Shown here: positions 28,616 to 37,764 of the stretch, one piece after another
Position numbering within the stretch: position 1 is the first letter of the stretch
How the letters are laid out: the number at the start of each line of letters is the position of its first letter
Notes under the pieces: model-generated
Told to the model about the DNA's origin: nothing
What the model saw: the letters and a program-made list of their open reading frames with translations, nothing else
Database searches by the model: none
Source of the DNA: Ectothiorhodospiraceae bacterium BW-2
Lineage (GTDB): Bacteria; Pseudomonadota; Gammaproteobacteria; Thiohalomonadales; Thiohalomonadaceae
NCBI GenBank assembly: GCA_008375315.1
Contig: CP032507.1
Span: 3,620,071-3,684,070 of the forward strand
DNA: 64,000 nt
Direction of reading: 5' to 3'
Program-made: the position numbers and the translations under genes

Positions 28616-29341
28616 TTAGTGAATATCGCGCCAGTACTCTTTTTTCAGCAGATAGCTGAGCACAAACAGTACCGCAAGAAAGAGCAGTACCCAGACCCCG
28701 ATGCGTTGGCGCTCTAGCTGAATCGGCTCACCCATATAGACGAGGAAGTTAGTCAGATCACGGGCTGCCTGATCGTACTCTCCCGCAGTCATGGAGCCTT
28801 CACGCACCTGCTCAAAGCCCTTAAAGACCCGATGTCCATTCTCCATCTCAAAATTGGCCTTTTTAAACCCCTCTAGCTCCCATAACACATGCGGCATACC
28901 GACATCGGGGAAGACTAGATTGTTAACCCCAAAGGGGCGCTTTTCGTCGATATAGAAGGTGACAAAGTAGTTATAGAGCCAATCGGCACCACGAGAGCGA
29001 GCAATCACCGATAGATCGGGCGGCGGATTGCCGAACCAAGCCTTGGCATCATTGGGTGCCATGGCGATGCTCATCGTCTCGCCGATTTTATCACTCGCCA
29101 GCATCAGGTTACCTTCAACCTCTTTATCGGTCAGCCCCAGATCACGCCCCATACGGTTATAGCGCATATAGTTAGCCGAGTGGCAGCTCAAACAGTAGTT
29201 GATAAAGAGCTGCGCACCGCGCTGTAGTGAGGCGTTGTCACCGACATCGACATTCGCCGGCAGCAAAGGAATCGTGCTGCCAGCAGCGTGTAGCGCCAGC
29301 GGCATCCACGCTGCGACTAATAGTGTTATGACTCGGTTCAT
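28616..29341 (-). CDS. petC: Cytochrome c1 of the bc1 complex
   Basis: A 241-residue membrane-anchored cytochrome. It has an N-terminal signal sequence (to about residue 20), heme attachment C50-LS-CH54 followed by ANYMRYNRMG, a likely axial Met in GMPHVL, and a C-terminal membrane helix ending in KKEYWRDIH. It passes electrons from the Rieske protein to soluble cytochromes. Its start overlaps the petB stop by one base (TAATG). Confidence 0.96.
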   Translation of the reverse strand: MNRVITLLVAAWMPLALHAAGSTIPLLPANVDVGDNASLQRGAQLFINYCLSCHSANYMRYNRMGRDLGLTDKEVEGNLMLASDKIGETMSIAMAPNDAKAWFGNPPPDLSVIARSRGADWLYNYFVTFYIDEKRPFGVNNLVFPDVGMPHVLWELEGFKKANFEMENGHRVFKGFEQVREGSMTAGEYDQAARDLTNFLVYMGEPIQLERQRIGVWVLLFLAVLFVLSYLLKKEYWRDIH

Positions 29342-30570
29342 TATTCTGTCACCCTCTCCGGTACCGGTTTGGTTTTGTCTATTTTGCTATACCACGGCAT
29401 AAGTATAAAAAACGCAAAATAGAGTGCGGTAAAGATTTGTGCTAACAAAGTTTTAAGGGGGGTCGATGACTGCATACCCAGCCACCCTAAGACCACGAAT
29501 GAGATCACAAAGATCACCAGCCAAATTTTGAAAATCGGCCCTTTATAGCGCACCGATTTAACCGGACTTCTGTCGAGCCAAGGCAGCACAAACAGAATCG
29601 CAATCGCCCCAAACATCACCACCACCCCCGGAAACTGGGAGTCAAACATCGGCGGCACCGCCCGCAACATGGCGTAGAAGGGGGTAAAGTACCATACCGG
29701 TGCGATATGTTCTGGGGTTTTAAGCGGATTAGCCGGCTCAAAATTTGGATGTTCGATAAAGAGCCCACCCATCTCCGGCGCAAAGAAGACGATAGCGCAG
29801 AAGATAAACAGAAAGCCGACCACACCCATAATATCTTTCACCGTGTAGTAGGGGTGAAAGGGAATACCATCTTTGGGAATACCGTTCTCATCTTTGTTCT
29901 TCTTAATCTCGATACCATCGGGATTATTCGAACCGACCTTATGCAGCGCCACAATGTGAATAAAGACCAGCGCAGCGAGTACAAACGGCAACAGGAAGTG
30001 GAGCGCAAAGAAGCGGTTTAGGGTCGCATCGGAGATAACATAGTCGCCCCGCACCCAAATCGACAGCTCTTCACCGACCACCGGCACCGCAGCAAAGAGG
30101 TTGACAATCACCTGTGCACCCCAGTAAGACATCTGCCCCCAAGGCAGCAGATACCCCATAAAGGCGGTAGCCATCATCACCAGATAGATAACGACCCCGA
30201 TAATCCACAACAGCTCGCGCGGATTGCGGTAGGAGCCATACATCAGGCCGCGGAACATATGCAGATAGATCACCGCAAAGAAGGCCGAAGCACCGGTAGA
30301 GTGCAGATAGCGCAGCAGCCAACCCCACTCGACATCACGCATGATATATTCGACCGAACCGAAAGCGAGCGTCGCATCGGGCTTATAGCTCATCGCCAGC
30401 CAGACGCCAGTGACGATCTGATTGACCAGCACCAACAGTGCTAACGATCCGAAAAAGTACCAAAAGTTGAAGTTCTTCGGGGCGTAGTATTTGGCTAGAT
30501 GCTCCTCCCAGACCTGAGTCATGGGGTAGCGATCATCTATCCAATTGACCAGTTTTTTTGTCATGCTCAT
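29341..30570 (-). CDS. petB: Cytochrome b of the bc1 complex
   Basis: A 409-residue polytopic protein with full-length cytochrome b topology. The paired heme histidines lie in the RYLHSTGASAFF/YLHMFRG helix and in the ALHFLLPF/IVALH helix. The Qo-site motif reads P-V-W-Y in place of mitochondrial PEWY, a variant common in gamma- and betaproteobacteria. It begins 2 bp after petA and is coupled to petC. Confidence 0.97.
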   Translation of the reverse strand: MSMTKKLVNWIDDRYPMTQVWEEHLAKYYAPKNFNFWYFFGSLALLVLVNQIVTGVWLAMSYKPDATLAFGSVEYIMRDVEWGWLLRYLHSTGASAFFAVIYLHMFRGLMYGSYRNPRELLWIIGVVIYLVMMATAFMGYLLPWGQMSYWGAQVIVNLFAAVPVVGEELSIWVRGDYVISDATLNRFFALHFLLPFVLAALVFIHIVALHKVGSNNPDGIEIKKNKDENGIPKDGIPFHPYYTVKDIMGVVGFLFIFCAIVFFAPEMGGLFIEHPNFEPANPLKTPEHIAPVWYFTPFYAMLRAVPPMFDSQFPGVVVMFGAIAILFVLPWLDRSPVKSVRYKGPIFKIWLVIFVISFVVLGWLGMQSSTPLKTLLAQIFTALYFAFFILMPWYSKIDKTKPVPERVTE

Positions 30571-30572
30571 CG

Positions 30573-31166
30573 TTACGCTGCTCCTTGATCGATACCAATC
30601 ATAATACGGCTATCACTCATGAAGTAGTGCGGCGGAATCACCAAATTGGTAGGCGCCGGCACACCGGAATAGACGCGACCGGCTAGATCGAACAGTGAGC
30701 CGTGACAGGGGCAGAAGAAGCCGCCGCGCCAATTCTCACCTAAATCGGTCGGCGCGATCTCGGGACGGTAGGTCGGTGAGCAACCGAGATGGGTACAGAT
30801 ACCGATGAGCACCACATACTCAGGCTTAATCGAGCGGATCGCATTTTGAGTATAGACAGGCTGTTGATTGACCTCAGAATCGGGATCGACCAGACGGTCA
30901 TTGAGCGTCGGCAGATCCTTGAGGTTCTGCTCGGTTCGACGAACAATCCAGACCGGTTTACCCCGCCACTCTACCGTTACCATTTGACCCTGTTCCATTT
31001 TGCTCACATCCACCTCAACCGGTGCACCAGCAGCCTCTGCCCGCGCACTCGGCTGCATAGATAGGATGAAGGGAGCAGCAGCATAACCGGCTCCGACCGC
31101 ACCGACCACAGTCGTAGCAGCGGTCAGAAAGCGGCGGCGGCCTCTATCAACGCCATCTGTACTCAT
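30573..31166 (-). CDS. petA: Rieske iron-sulfur subunit of the bc1 complex
   Basis: A 197-residue protein with a twin-arginine-like RGRRRFL start and one membrane anchor. The 2Fe-2S ligands are C124-THLGC129 with His126 and C152-PCH155. It accepts electrons from ubiquinol and swings to cytochrome c1. ATG 31166 has AGAGG eight bases upstream; the upstream in-frame extension lacks a Tat motif at its end and is rejected. It is the first gene of petABC. Confidence 0.97.
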   Translation of the reverse strand: MSTDGVDRGRRRFLTAATTVVGAVGAGYAAAPFILSMQPSARAEAAGAPVEVDVSKMEQGQMVTVEWRGKPVWIVRRTEQNLKDLPTLNDRLVDPDSEVNQQPVYTQNAIRSIKPEYVVLIGICTHLGCSPTYRPEIAPTDLGENWRGGFFCPCHGSLFDLAGRVYSGVPAPTNLVIPPHYFMSDSRIMIGIDQGAA

Positions 31167-31311
31167 TATACAGCCTCTTACATTAACACTCGTTACTAAA
31201 CACAATAACAGCAAATACAAAATGTTGTGCTGTTCCAAACTACAACGCACCGGTCACGAATCGAGCTCTTTAGCAAATAAGGAGATTCTAAACCGGAAAA
31301 ATACGGCGCAT

Positions 31312-31341
31312 ATTCTCGACCAATACCCCCTGATAAGTCAA
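31312..31341 (-). promoter_or_regulatory. Possible petABC promoter
   Basis: On the minus strand TTGACT and GAGAAT are separated by 18 bp, about 145 bp upstream of petA. The match to sigma-70 is moderate. The remaining stretch between petA and the Nif3-like gene shows nothing else clear. Confidence 0.35.
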
Positions 31342-31385
31342 GGTAAAATAGGAGAAATCATCACCGTTCAATAAGTTATGCAACC

Positions 31386-32132
31386 CTAGACCGGATTATC
31401 GCTATCGACAAATTGCACTGTTAAATCAAACTGCTGCGATAGACGCTCCCCCACCGCCTGCACGCCGTAGCGCTCAGTCGCGTGGTGACCGGCGGCTAGA
31501 TAGGCGACCCCACTCTCCTGCGCCAGATAGAAACAGGGCTCCGAAACCTCGCCACTAATGAAACAATCAGCGCCCGCCTCAATCGCCGCCTGAAAGTAGC
31601 TCTGTGCCCCGCCACTGCACCAAGCGACCCGCTGCACCCCTCGCCCATCTCCTAGCAACACCTGCACTGCACGCCCTAAATCGTGGCCGATGCGGCTCGC
31701 CAGCGACGACAACGACACCGGCTCTGGTAGCTGTGCGACTGCCACCAGATCACCCTCGCCACAGTAGCTCACCGGCTCTAGCTGCCAGCGTCGCCCTAAC
31801 TGAGCATTATTACCCAGCTCAGGATGGGCATCTAACGGCAGATGGTAGGCTAAAAGCGACATATCGTGCCGCAGTAACTGCTGTAGCCGCCGCTTTTTTA
31901 CTCCCGTGATCACCGCCGCCTCGCCGCGCCAAAAGTAGCCGTGGTGGACTAAAATGGCATCGGCTCCCCTTGCAACAGCCGCCTCAATGAGGCTCAATGA
32001 GGCGCTCACGCCGGTCACCAAGCGCAACACCTCACCTCGCCCCTCGACCTGGAGGCCATTCGGGGCATAATCCTTAAACTGCGCCACACACAATAGCTGA
32101 TCCAGATAACGACAGAGCTCACTCAAAAGCAT
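31386..32132 (-). CDS. Nif3-like dinuclear metal centre protein
   Basis: A 248-residue protein of the Nif3/YbgI family. DYAPNGLQVEG near the N-terminus, the metal-binding pair VHHGYFW near residue 62 and YHLPLDAHPELGNN, the tail element AGHHATE, and FISGEVSE are all in place. These proteins form hexameric rings with two metals per subunit; the role is uncertain, with links to NAD/GTP metabolism and metal handling. It sits upstream of petABC on the same strand but is separated by about 220 bp. Confidence 0.9.
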   Translation of the reverse strand: MLLSELCRYLDQLLCVAQFKDYAPNGLQVEGRGEVLRLVTGVSASLSLIEAAVARGADAILVHHGYFWRGEAAVITGVKKRRLQQLLRHDMSLLAYHLPLDAHPELGNNAQLGRRWQLEPVSYCGEGDLVAVAQLPEPVSLSSLASRIGHDLGRAVQVLLGDGRGVQRVAWCSGGAQSYFQAAIEAGADCFISGEVSEPCFYLAQESGVAYLAAGHHATERYGVQAVGERLSQQFDLTVQFVDSDNPV

Positions 32133-32220
32133 TCGTCAACCTCCATTAGATATTGCAACCCTTGGCTAAACTTCGTACCATGGCGGCCAAGTTACCATGA
32201 AGCCTCAGGAATACCAAACT

Positions 32221-32586
32221 ATGTCCAAAACCATCATGATTGTCGATGATAGTCGCGTCTCTCGTATGATGATTAAAGCCATTGTACAGCAGCGACACCC
32301 CGATTGGGCAATTCAGGAGGCAGATAACGGTGCCTCGGCCCTTGAGTGCGCTCAGGAGGCCAGCATCGATTTCTTTTCGGTTGATTATAACATGCCCGGC
32401 GATGATGGCCTGACGGTGATCGAAAAGCTTCGCGCACAGCACGCCGATAGCCGCTTTGCCCTGCTGACAGCCAATATCCAAGAGGCAGTCCGCTCCCGAG
32501 CCTACGAGCTGCAAGTGCTATGCGTCAATAAGCCGATTACCGAGACGAGTGTCGGCGAGATATTGGAGTATTTCGCTGATGAGTAA
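32221..32586 (+). CDS. Single-domain response regulator
   Basis: A 121-residue receiver domain: acidic pair DD after IMIV, phospho-acceptor Asp in VDYNMP, Thr in LLTAN and Lys in NKPI. It has no output domain, so it probably signals by protein contact. ATG 32221 matches the normal receiver start; an upstream ATG at 32197 is possible. Its stop overlaps the next start (ATGAGTAA), tying it to the CheC-like phosphatase. The same domain pair is fused in the protein at 57916-58914. Confidence 0.88.
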   Translation: MSKTIMIVDDSRVSRMMIKAIVQQRHPDWAIQEADNGASALECAQEASIDFFSVDYNMPGDDGLTVIEKLRAQHADSRFALLTANIQEAVRSRAYELQVLCVNKPITETSVGEILEYFADE

Positions 32587-33190
32587 GGCGCTAGACTTTA
32601 CCGAACTAGAACAGGATCTACTCGCCGAGATGTTTAACTTAGGCGTCGGTAGTGCCGCCGCCTCACTCAGTAAGATGGTGCATCAGGAGGTACTGCTCTC
32701 AGTCCCCCGAGTGGGGTTTATCCCCGAAGGGGAGGTTAACCTGCTTCTGCACACCTCGGGTCGCATCTGCGGTGTCTCACAGCAGCTCGATGGCCCTTTT
32801 CACGCTAACTCGATGCTCATCTTTCCCGAAGAGCATAGCCTGGAGGTAGTCGCACTCATGCTCGGTGATAGCTACTCCCGCGAGATGCTAATCGAACTAC
32901 AACCGGAGGCGTTTGCCGAAATCGGCAATATTGTCCTCAATGCCTGTATCGGCTCCATTGCTAAAATGCTCAACACCCACTTCGATGTCAAACTGCCACA
33001 ATTCAAACTCGGCAATGTCGATGAGCTGTTAGCGCATAGGCCCCACCAAAGCTCAGGCTATATCCTGCTAGTGACTATCGACATGCGGCTCAAGTCGAAC
33101 GATGTGACCGGCTATCTAGCCTTTATTCTCGGCACCGATTCAATGGAGCTGTTACAGCAGCAACTCAAAAAGATATTGACCCACCTGTAG
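32579..33190 (+). CDS. CheC-family phosphatase
   Basis: A 203-residue CheC/CheX-type protein with two copies of the E-x-x-N active motif: EMFN in LLAEMFNLGVG and EIGN in FAEIGNIVLNA. CheC proteins remove phosphate from receiver domains. The likely target is the receiver encoded directly upstream, since the two genes overlap by 8 bp. The PAS-GGDEF gene follows after 10 bp. No chemotaxis genes are nearby, so the module may act on second-messenger signalling. Confidence 0.85.
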   Translation: MSKALDFTELEQDLLAEMFNLGVGSAAASLSKMVHQEVLLSVPRVGFIPEGEVNLLLHTSGRICGVSQQLDGPFHANSMLIFPEEHSLEVVALMLGDSYSREMLIELQPEAFAEIGNIVLNACIGSIAKMLNTHFDVKLPQFKLGNVDELLAHRPHQSSGYILLVTIDMRLKSNDVTGYLAFILGTDSMELLQQQLKKILTHL

Positions 33191-33200
33191 CCTCCTTGTC

Positions 33201-34625
33201 ATGAGCTCTCGTTCGCTGCTGCCGCCCCATCAGCTCTGGTCGATTATTAATGCCATTCCTAGCGGGATTGTGATCGTTAACCAAGATTTGACCATCCTCT
33301 ACTGGAACGAGTGGATCGAAAACTATAGCCAGCTCCCCCACAAACTGGTCCTCAACCAGTCGCTAGAGGCGGTCTTTCCGATGTTAGACGATAGCCACCT
33401 GCTACAGCGCATCGAAAGTGCGATTGAGTTTCAGCTACCGGTCTATGTCTCCCACATCTTCAGCCACTCACCGTTACCACTATTTAACGCTAACGGGGAG
33501 CCGATTGAGCAAGATTTTCTAATCCACCCGTTTCGGATCCACCACAAAGTCTATGCCCTAATTCAGATTAACGATGTCACCCCCTCGGCTCGGCGTGAGC
33601 AGCGGCTCGAAGAGGAGATTCGCCAAAAACGGGAGGCCGAGAGGCAGCTACTCGCCGAACGCAAGCTATTTATGTCCGGCCCGAGTGTGATGTTTAAATG
33701 GTCTAATGAGCCGCTATCGCCGGTACTCTATGTCTCCTCCAATGTTGAAACCCTATTCGGCCACTCACCACAGCAGCTCACCTCACGCCAACTTCTGTTT
33801 GAGCAGCTCATCCACCCCGACGATCTGCACCAAGTACAGAACAATACGACCGCACAGCTACTACTAGGCGCCAACAGCTTTGAGAAGGAGTATCGTCTGC
33901 TCTGCGCCGATGGCAGCTACCGCTGGGTGTTTGATCGCACCATTGTGGTACCGGAAGAGGAGAGCACCGATGTGGACTACTATCTCGGTTATCTCATCGA
34001 TATTACCGCCCGCAAAGAGATTGAGCACCAAATTAGCCACATGGCGTTTCACGACGCCCTGACCAACCTGCCCAACCGCCGAATGCTACTCGAACAGCTA
34101 CAGCACGAGTGCGCCCGTGCCCAGCGCAATCGCTACTACGGTGCCCTGCTCTATCTCGATCTCGATCGCTTTAAACTCATTAACGATACCCTCGGCCACG
34201 ATGTCGGCGATGAGCTGCTAAAGGGTGTCGCCTCACGCTTAACTCAAACCATTCGCGGCGAGGATAGCGCCGCTAGAATGGGAGGCGATGAGTTTGTCGT
34301 CCTGCTCTCCAGACTCGATGTCAACCCGATCAGAGCGAGTGCCGATGCCAAAATTGTCGCGGCCAAACTGGTTACCGCGCTATCGCGCCCCTATCAGCTC
34401 TTAGGGCATCAAGTCGAGACCACCCCTAGTATTGGCATCACCCTCTATCCGGGTATTAACCAGCCATTGAGTGATGAGGAGCTACTGAAACAGGCCGATG
34501 ATGCCATGTACCGCATCAAACACGGTGGCCGCTGCGGCTACGCCCTCTATGGCGAGGATCGGCTCTATCAGTGCGATGAATCGCTCATAGATGAGAGAGC
34601 CCCGCCCGCTAGGAGACTCTCCTAG
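33201..34625 (+). CDS. PAS-PAS diguanylate cyclase
   Basis: A 474-residue protein with a first PAS (about 10-130), a coiled linker, a second PAS/PAC (about 155-275) and a GGDEF domain. The active motif is intact (RMGGDEFVVLLSR) and an RGED I-site lies five residues ahead of it. It should make cyclic di-GMP under the control of the sensors. There is no membrane segment. It is the third gene of the receiver-CheC-GGDEF operon. Its last codons lie in a perfect hairpin. Confidence 0.9.
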   Translation: MSSRSLLPPHQLWSIINAIPSGIVIVNQDLTILYWNEWIENYSQLPHKLVLNQSLEAVFPMLDDSHLLQRIESAIEFQLPVYVSHIFSHSPLPLFNANGEPIEQDFLIHPFRIHHKVYALIQINDVTPSARREQRLEEEIRQKREAERQLLAERKLFMSGPSVMFKWSNEPLSPVLYVSSNVETLFGHSPQQLTSRQLLFEQLIHPDDLHQVQNNTTAQLLLGANSFEKEYRLLCADGSYRWVFDRTIVVPEEESTDVDYYLGYLIDITARKEIEHQISHMAFHDALTNLPNRRMLLEQLQHECARAQRNRYYGALLYLDLDRFKLINDTLGHDVGDELLKGVASRLTQTIRGEDSAARMGGDEFVVLLSRLDVNPIRASADAKIVAAKLVTALSRPYQLLGHQVETTPSIGITLYPGINQPLSDEELLKQADDAMYRIKHGGRCGYALYGEDRLYQCDESLIDERAPPARRLS

Positions 34626-34630
34626 CGGGC
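34604..34630. terminator. Hairpin overlapping the stop codon, between convergent genes
   Basis: GCCCGCTAGGAG and CTCCTAGCGGGC form a perfect 12-bp stem with loop ACT; the TAG stop of the PAS-GGDEF gene is inside the right arm. No U-run follows on either strand. It separates that gene from the convergent ppdK end at 34643. Confidence 0.55.
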
Positions 34631-34642
34631 TCAGGGGGTGGG

Positions 34643-37402
34643 CTATTCGGCCAGCAGTTTAGCGTGTGCTGCCGCTAACCGCGCCACCGGGATCCGTGGC
34701 GCTGAACAGGAGACATAGTTCAACCCGGCACGATGGCAAAAGGCGATCGACTGCGGATGGCCGCCATGTTCGCCACAGATACTGACCGTCAGCTCCGGTT
34801 TAGTCTTACGACCCCACTCTACCGCTAACTGCATCAGCTTACCGACACCGTTCTCATCTAACACCTCAAACGGGTTGTCGTGCAGAATCTCGTTATCGTT
34901 ATACATCGGTAAGAACTTATTCTCAGCATCCTCGCGTGAGAAGGAGAAGGTTGCCTGGGTCAGATCGTTAGTGCCGAAAGAGAAGAACTCCGCCTCCTCG
35001 GCCAGTTTATCGGCTCGCATACAGGCACGAACCACCTCAATCATGGTGCCGAAGCGGAACTTCAGTTTCAGCCCATATTTGGCCTCGACCTCAGTGCGAA
35101 TCCGCTCGACATACAGCTTCACCCGCAGCAGCTCCTGCACGGTACAGACCTGCGGCACCATCATCTGTGGGCTCACCTCGATCCCCTTTTTGGCGCACTC
35201 CGCCTCGGCCTCCAGAATCGCCCGAATCTGCATTTGATAGATTTCAGGGAAGGTGATCCCAAGCCGCACCCCGCGATGGCCAAGCATCGGGTTGGTCTCA
35301 GAGAGCTGGCGCACTTTTCGTAGCATCTGCTCTTTGCGGGTAATCGTCTCCTCCACTAACTGGGTGCTAATCTGCTGTCGCATCTGCTGTACGCCGCCGG
35401 TCTCCATCGAACCGCCGAGCAGGTTGACGCTATTGGCTAGCACCTCGACACCATAGACCGAGCTTCTCAGATGGTAGAGCTTCTCTAAATCGTCTAGTAG
35501 CTGCCGTTCGGTCGGCAAGAACTCATGAATCGGTGGATCGAGCAGTCGAATCGTCACCGGCTTAGGTGCCATCGTCTCGAACAGCGCCTGAAAGTCGCTG
35601 CGCTGCATCGGCAGCAGCTTATCGAGCGCAGCCTGGCGCTGCTCCGGCGTCTCGGCCATAATCATCTCGACCACCACCGGCAGCCTATCCACGGCATTAA
35701 ACATCCGCTCGGTACGGCAAAGGCCGATCCCCTGAGCGCCATAACGCAGCGCACGGCTCGCATCCTCTTCCGTATCGGCGTTGGCCATCACCTTGAGCGT
35801 TGCCGTCTCATCGGCCCACGCGAGCAGGATGCTTAGCTCATGGGTAAAGTCCGGCTCTACGGTCGGGATTTCGCCCAAATAGACATTGCCGCTAGTACCA
35901 TCAATGGTAATCATATCCCCCTCTTTAATGACCCTCTCACCCACCGTCGCTTCACGGCGGGCGACATCGACGCTAATCCCCTCAGCCCCAGCCACACACG
36001 GCTTGCCCATTCCACGCGCCACTACTGCCGCATGAGAGGTCTTACCGCCACGGCTAGTTAAAATCCCCTCAGAGGCGAAAAAGCCGTGAATATCCTCCGG
36101 CTTCGTCTCTTCGCGCAGCAAAATCACCTTACGCCCCCCCTCCTTACCGATCAGTTCGGCGCGATCGGCGTCAAATACGGCAATACCGGCAGCCGCTCCG
36201 GGGGAGGCGGGTAGGCCATGCGCTAACGCCTCAGCCTTGTAGCGAGAATCGAGCCGTGGATAGAGCATCTGCTCTAAGTGTTGCGGATTAATGCGCAACA
36301 GCGCCTGTTCACGGCTAATAATCCCCTCCCGCTCCATCTCCACCGAGGTTCGCACCATCGCAGTCGCATTCATCTTACCGTTACGGGTCTGCAGGCAGTA
36401 GAGGGTGCCTCGTTCAATAGTAAACTCAAAATCCTGCACCTCTTTATAGTGCGATTCGAGCCGCTGCCGCAGTTCGGCTAACTGCCTAGCCATCTCCGGC
36501 ATCTCATCGGTAAGCCTATCGATCGACTTAGGGGTACGAATACCGGCCACCACATCCTCCCCTTGGGCGTTGATTAGGTACTCGCCATAGAGCTTATTTT
36601 CGCCGGTGCCGGGGTTACGGGTAAAGGCGACCCCAGTGGCCGAGTCGTTACCACGGTTACCGAACACCATCGTACAGACATTGACCGCCGTACCATTGGC
36701 CATCTCGGGGGTGATATGAAACTGCTTGCGATAGTCAACCGCTCGCCGCCCCATCCAAGAGTTAAAGACCGCTTTAATGGCAATTTCGAGCTGCTCATAA
36801 GGGTCTGAAGGGAAGGGGCGACCGGTCTGCTCCAGCACCACCTGCAAAAAGGCCTCGGCAATCTCTTTGAGATCATCCGCCGAGAGGCCGACATCTTCAG
36901 TCACATGGGCGCGTTGCTTCACCTCCTCAAATTTAGTATCGAAGTGCTCATCGTCGATACCGAGCGCCACCTTACCAAAGAGCTGAATAAAGCGGCGATA
37001 GGCGTCATAACCGAAGCGGGGATCGCCGGTCTGGGCAATCTCTCCGGCGAGCGTCTCGCTATTTAACCCAAGGTTAAGAATCGTATCCATCATCCCCGGC
37101 ATCGACATCGCCGAACCGGAGCGCACCGAGACAAGCAGTGGGTTATCGGGGTTCCCGAAGCCCTTGCCGGTCGCCTCTTCAACGGCGGCCATTTGCGCTC
37201 GCACCTCGTCCATTATCCCTGCGGGTAGCTGACGGCTCTCGCTAGCTAAATACTCTAGGCAGCTTTCGGTGGTAATCACAAACCCCGGCGGCACATTGAG
37301 TCCGATTTGGGTCATCTCACACAGATTAGCCCCTTTGCCCCCTAGTAACTTTTTGTTCTGCCCATCGCCTTCAGAGAAGGCATATACCCGTTTAGTTGTC
37401 AT
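34643..37402 (-). CDS. ppdK: Pyruvate, phosphate dikinase
   Basis: A 919-residue enzyme with an N-terminal ATP-grasp domain (GGKGANLCEM at the start, SGSAMSMPGMMDT loop), the swivelling phospho-His domain (GGKTSHAAVVARGM) and a C-terminal PEP/pyruvate barrel with the catalytic Cys in SICGEHGG. It interconverts pyruvate, ATP and phosphate with PEP, AMP and pyrophosphate, allowing gluconeogenesis or pyrophosphate-linked glycolysis. It is a single gene converging on the PAS-GGDEF gene. Confidence 0.97.
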   Translation of the reverse strand: MTTKRVYAFSEGDGQNKKLLGGKGANLCEMTQIGLNVPPGFVITTESCLEYLASESRQLPAGIMDEVRAQMAAVEEATGKGFGNPDNPLLVSVRSGSAMSMPGMMDTILNLGLNSETLAGEIAQTGDPRFGYDAYRRFIQLFGKVALGIDDEHFDTKFEEVKQRAHVTEDVGLSADDLKEIAEAFLQVVLEQTGRPFPSDPYEQLEIAIKAVFNSWMGRRAVDYRKQFHITPEMANGTAVNVCTMVFGNRGNDSATGVAFTRNPGTGENKLYGEYLINAQGEDVVAGIRTPKSIDRLTDEMPEMARQLAELRQRLESHYKEVQDFEFTIERGTLYCLQTRNGKMNATAMVRTSVEMEREGIISREQALLRINPQHLEQMLYPRLDSRYKAEALAHGLPASPGAAAGIAVFDADRAELIGKEGGRKVILLREETKPEDIHGFFASEGILTSRGGKTSHAAVVARGMGKPCVAGAEGISVDVARREATVGERVIKEGDMITIDGTSGNVYLGEIPTVEPDFTHELSILLAWADETATLKVMANADTEEDASRALRYGAQGIGLCRTERMFNAVDRLPVVVEMIMAETPEQRQAALDKLLPMQRSDFQALFETMAPKPVTIRLLDPPIHEFLPTERQLLDDLEKLYHLRSSVYGVEVLANSVNLLGGSMETGGVQQMRQQISTQLVEETITRKEQMLRKVRQLSETNPMLGHRGVRLGITFPEIYQMQIRAILEAEAECAKKGIEVSPQMMVPQVCTVQELLRVKLYVERIRTEVEAKYGLKLKFRFGTMIEVVRACMRADKLAEEAEFFSFGTNDLTQATFSFSREDAENKFLPMYNDNEILHDNPFEVLDENGVGKLMQLAVEWGRKTKPELTVSICGEHGGHPQSIAFCHRAGLNYVSCSAPRIPVARLAAAHAKLLAE

Positions 37403-37632
37403 AAATCCCTCATTTGTTTAGGTTGGTTAGTCATTAATTCATCGCGTTGCGTTGCGTTGACAGTGACACTGCGGTAGATGAAGATACCACAGAGAGCTTG
37501 CCACGCACAGCTCGTATGCGTTGGTCGATAGGATTAGTGGCGGCAGCGATGTTTATCGGCGATTACCCCACCGCCTGAGAAGAGTGGGCGCTTCACTAAG
37601 CTATTGATCTGCCTTGCTGTGGCCTTTTTTCT

Positions 37633-37648
37633 TGTGACAGGCGTCACA
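37633..37648 (+). promoter_or_regulatory. CRP/Vfr-type binding site
   Basis: TGTGA-CAGGCG-TCACA matches both half-sites of the CRP consensus exactly with a 6-bp spacer. Its centre is about 60 bp upstream of the transcription start predicted from the boxes at 37665-37693, the classical class I activator position. In Pseudomonas the CRP homologue Vfr controls type IV pili, which fits the pilin gene downstream. Confidence 0.65.
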
Positions 37649-37664
37649 AAATGGCACGAATTAA

Positions 37665-37693
37665 TTGATTTCACGCAATTTTTGCTGTAGTGT
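37665..37693 (+). promoter_or_regulatory. Weak sigma-70-like promoter for the pilin gene
   Basis: TTGATT and TAGTGT are separated by 17 bp. The -10 box is poor, which would suit an activator-dependent promoter with the CRP-type site upstream. The 5' leader would be about 65 nt. Confidence 0.4.
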
Positions 37694-37764
37694 CGCCCGA
37701 CTACTTGTAGTTAATTAACCACCGAGCTGCGGCTCAACCAACTCAATTTTGTTAGGAGACGGCG

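Larger units (their letters stand above)
37403..37764. other. 362-bp divergent intergenic region (ppdK / pilin)
   Basis: The region holds the pilin regulatory elements listed separately, a short GTTGCGTTGCGTTGACAG repeat-like run near the ppdK side (about 37443-37460), and no credible reading frame. The ppdK promoter must lie here, but I could not fix its boxes. Confidence 0.6.

Noticed and set aside
37652-37668. Sigma-54 promoter (TGGCAC...TTGA) for the pilin gene
   Set aside because: The gap between the GG and the TTG-like element is too long, and the second box lacks the required GC.
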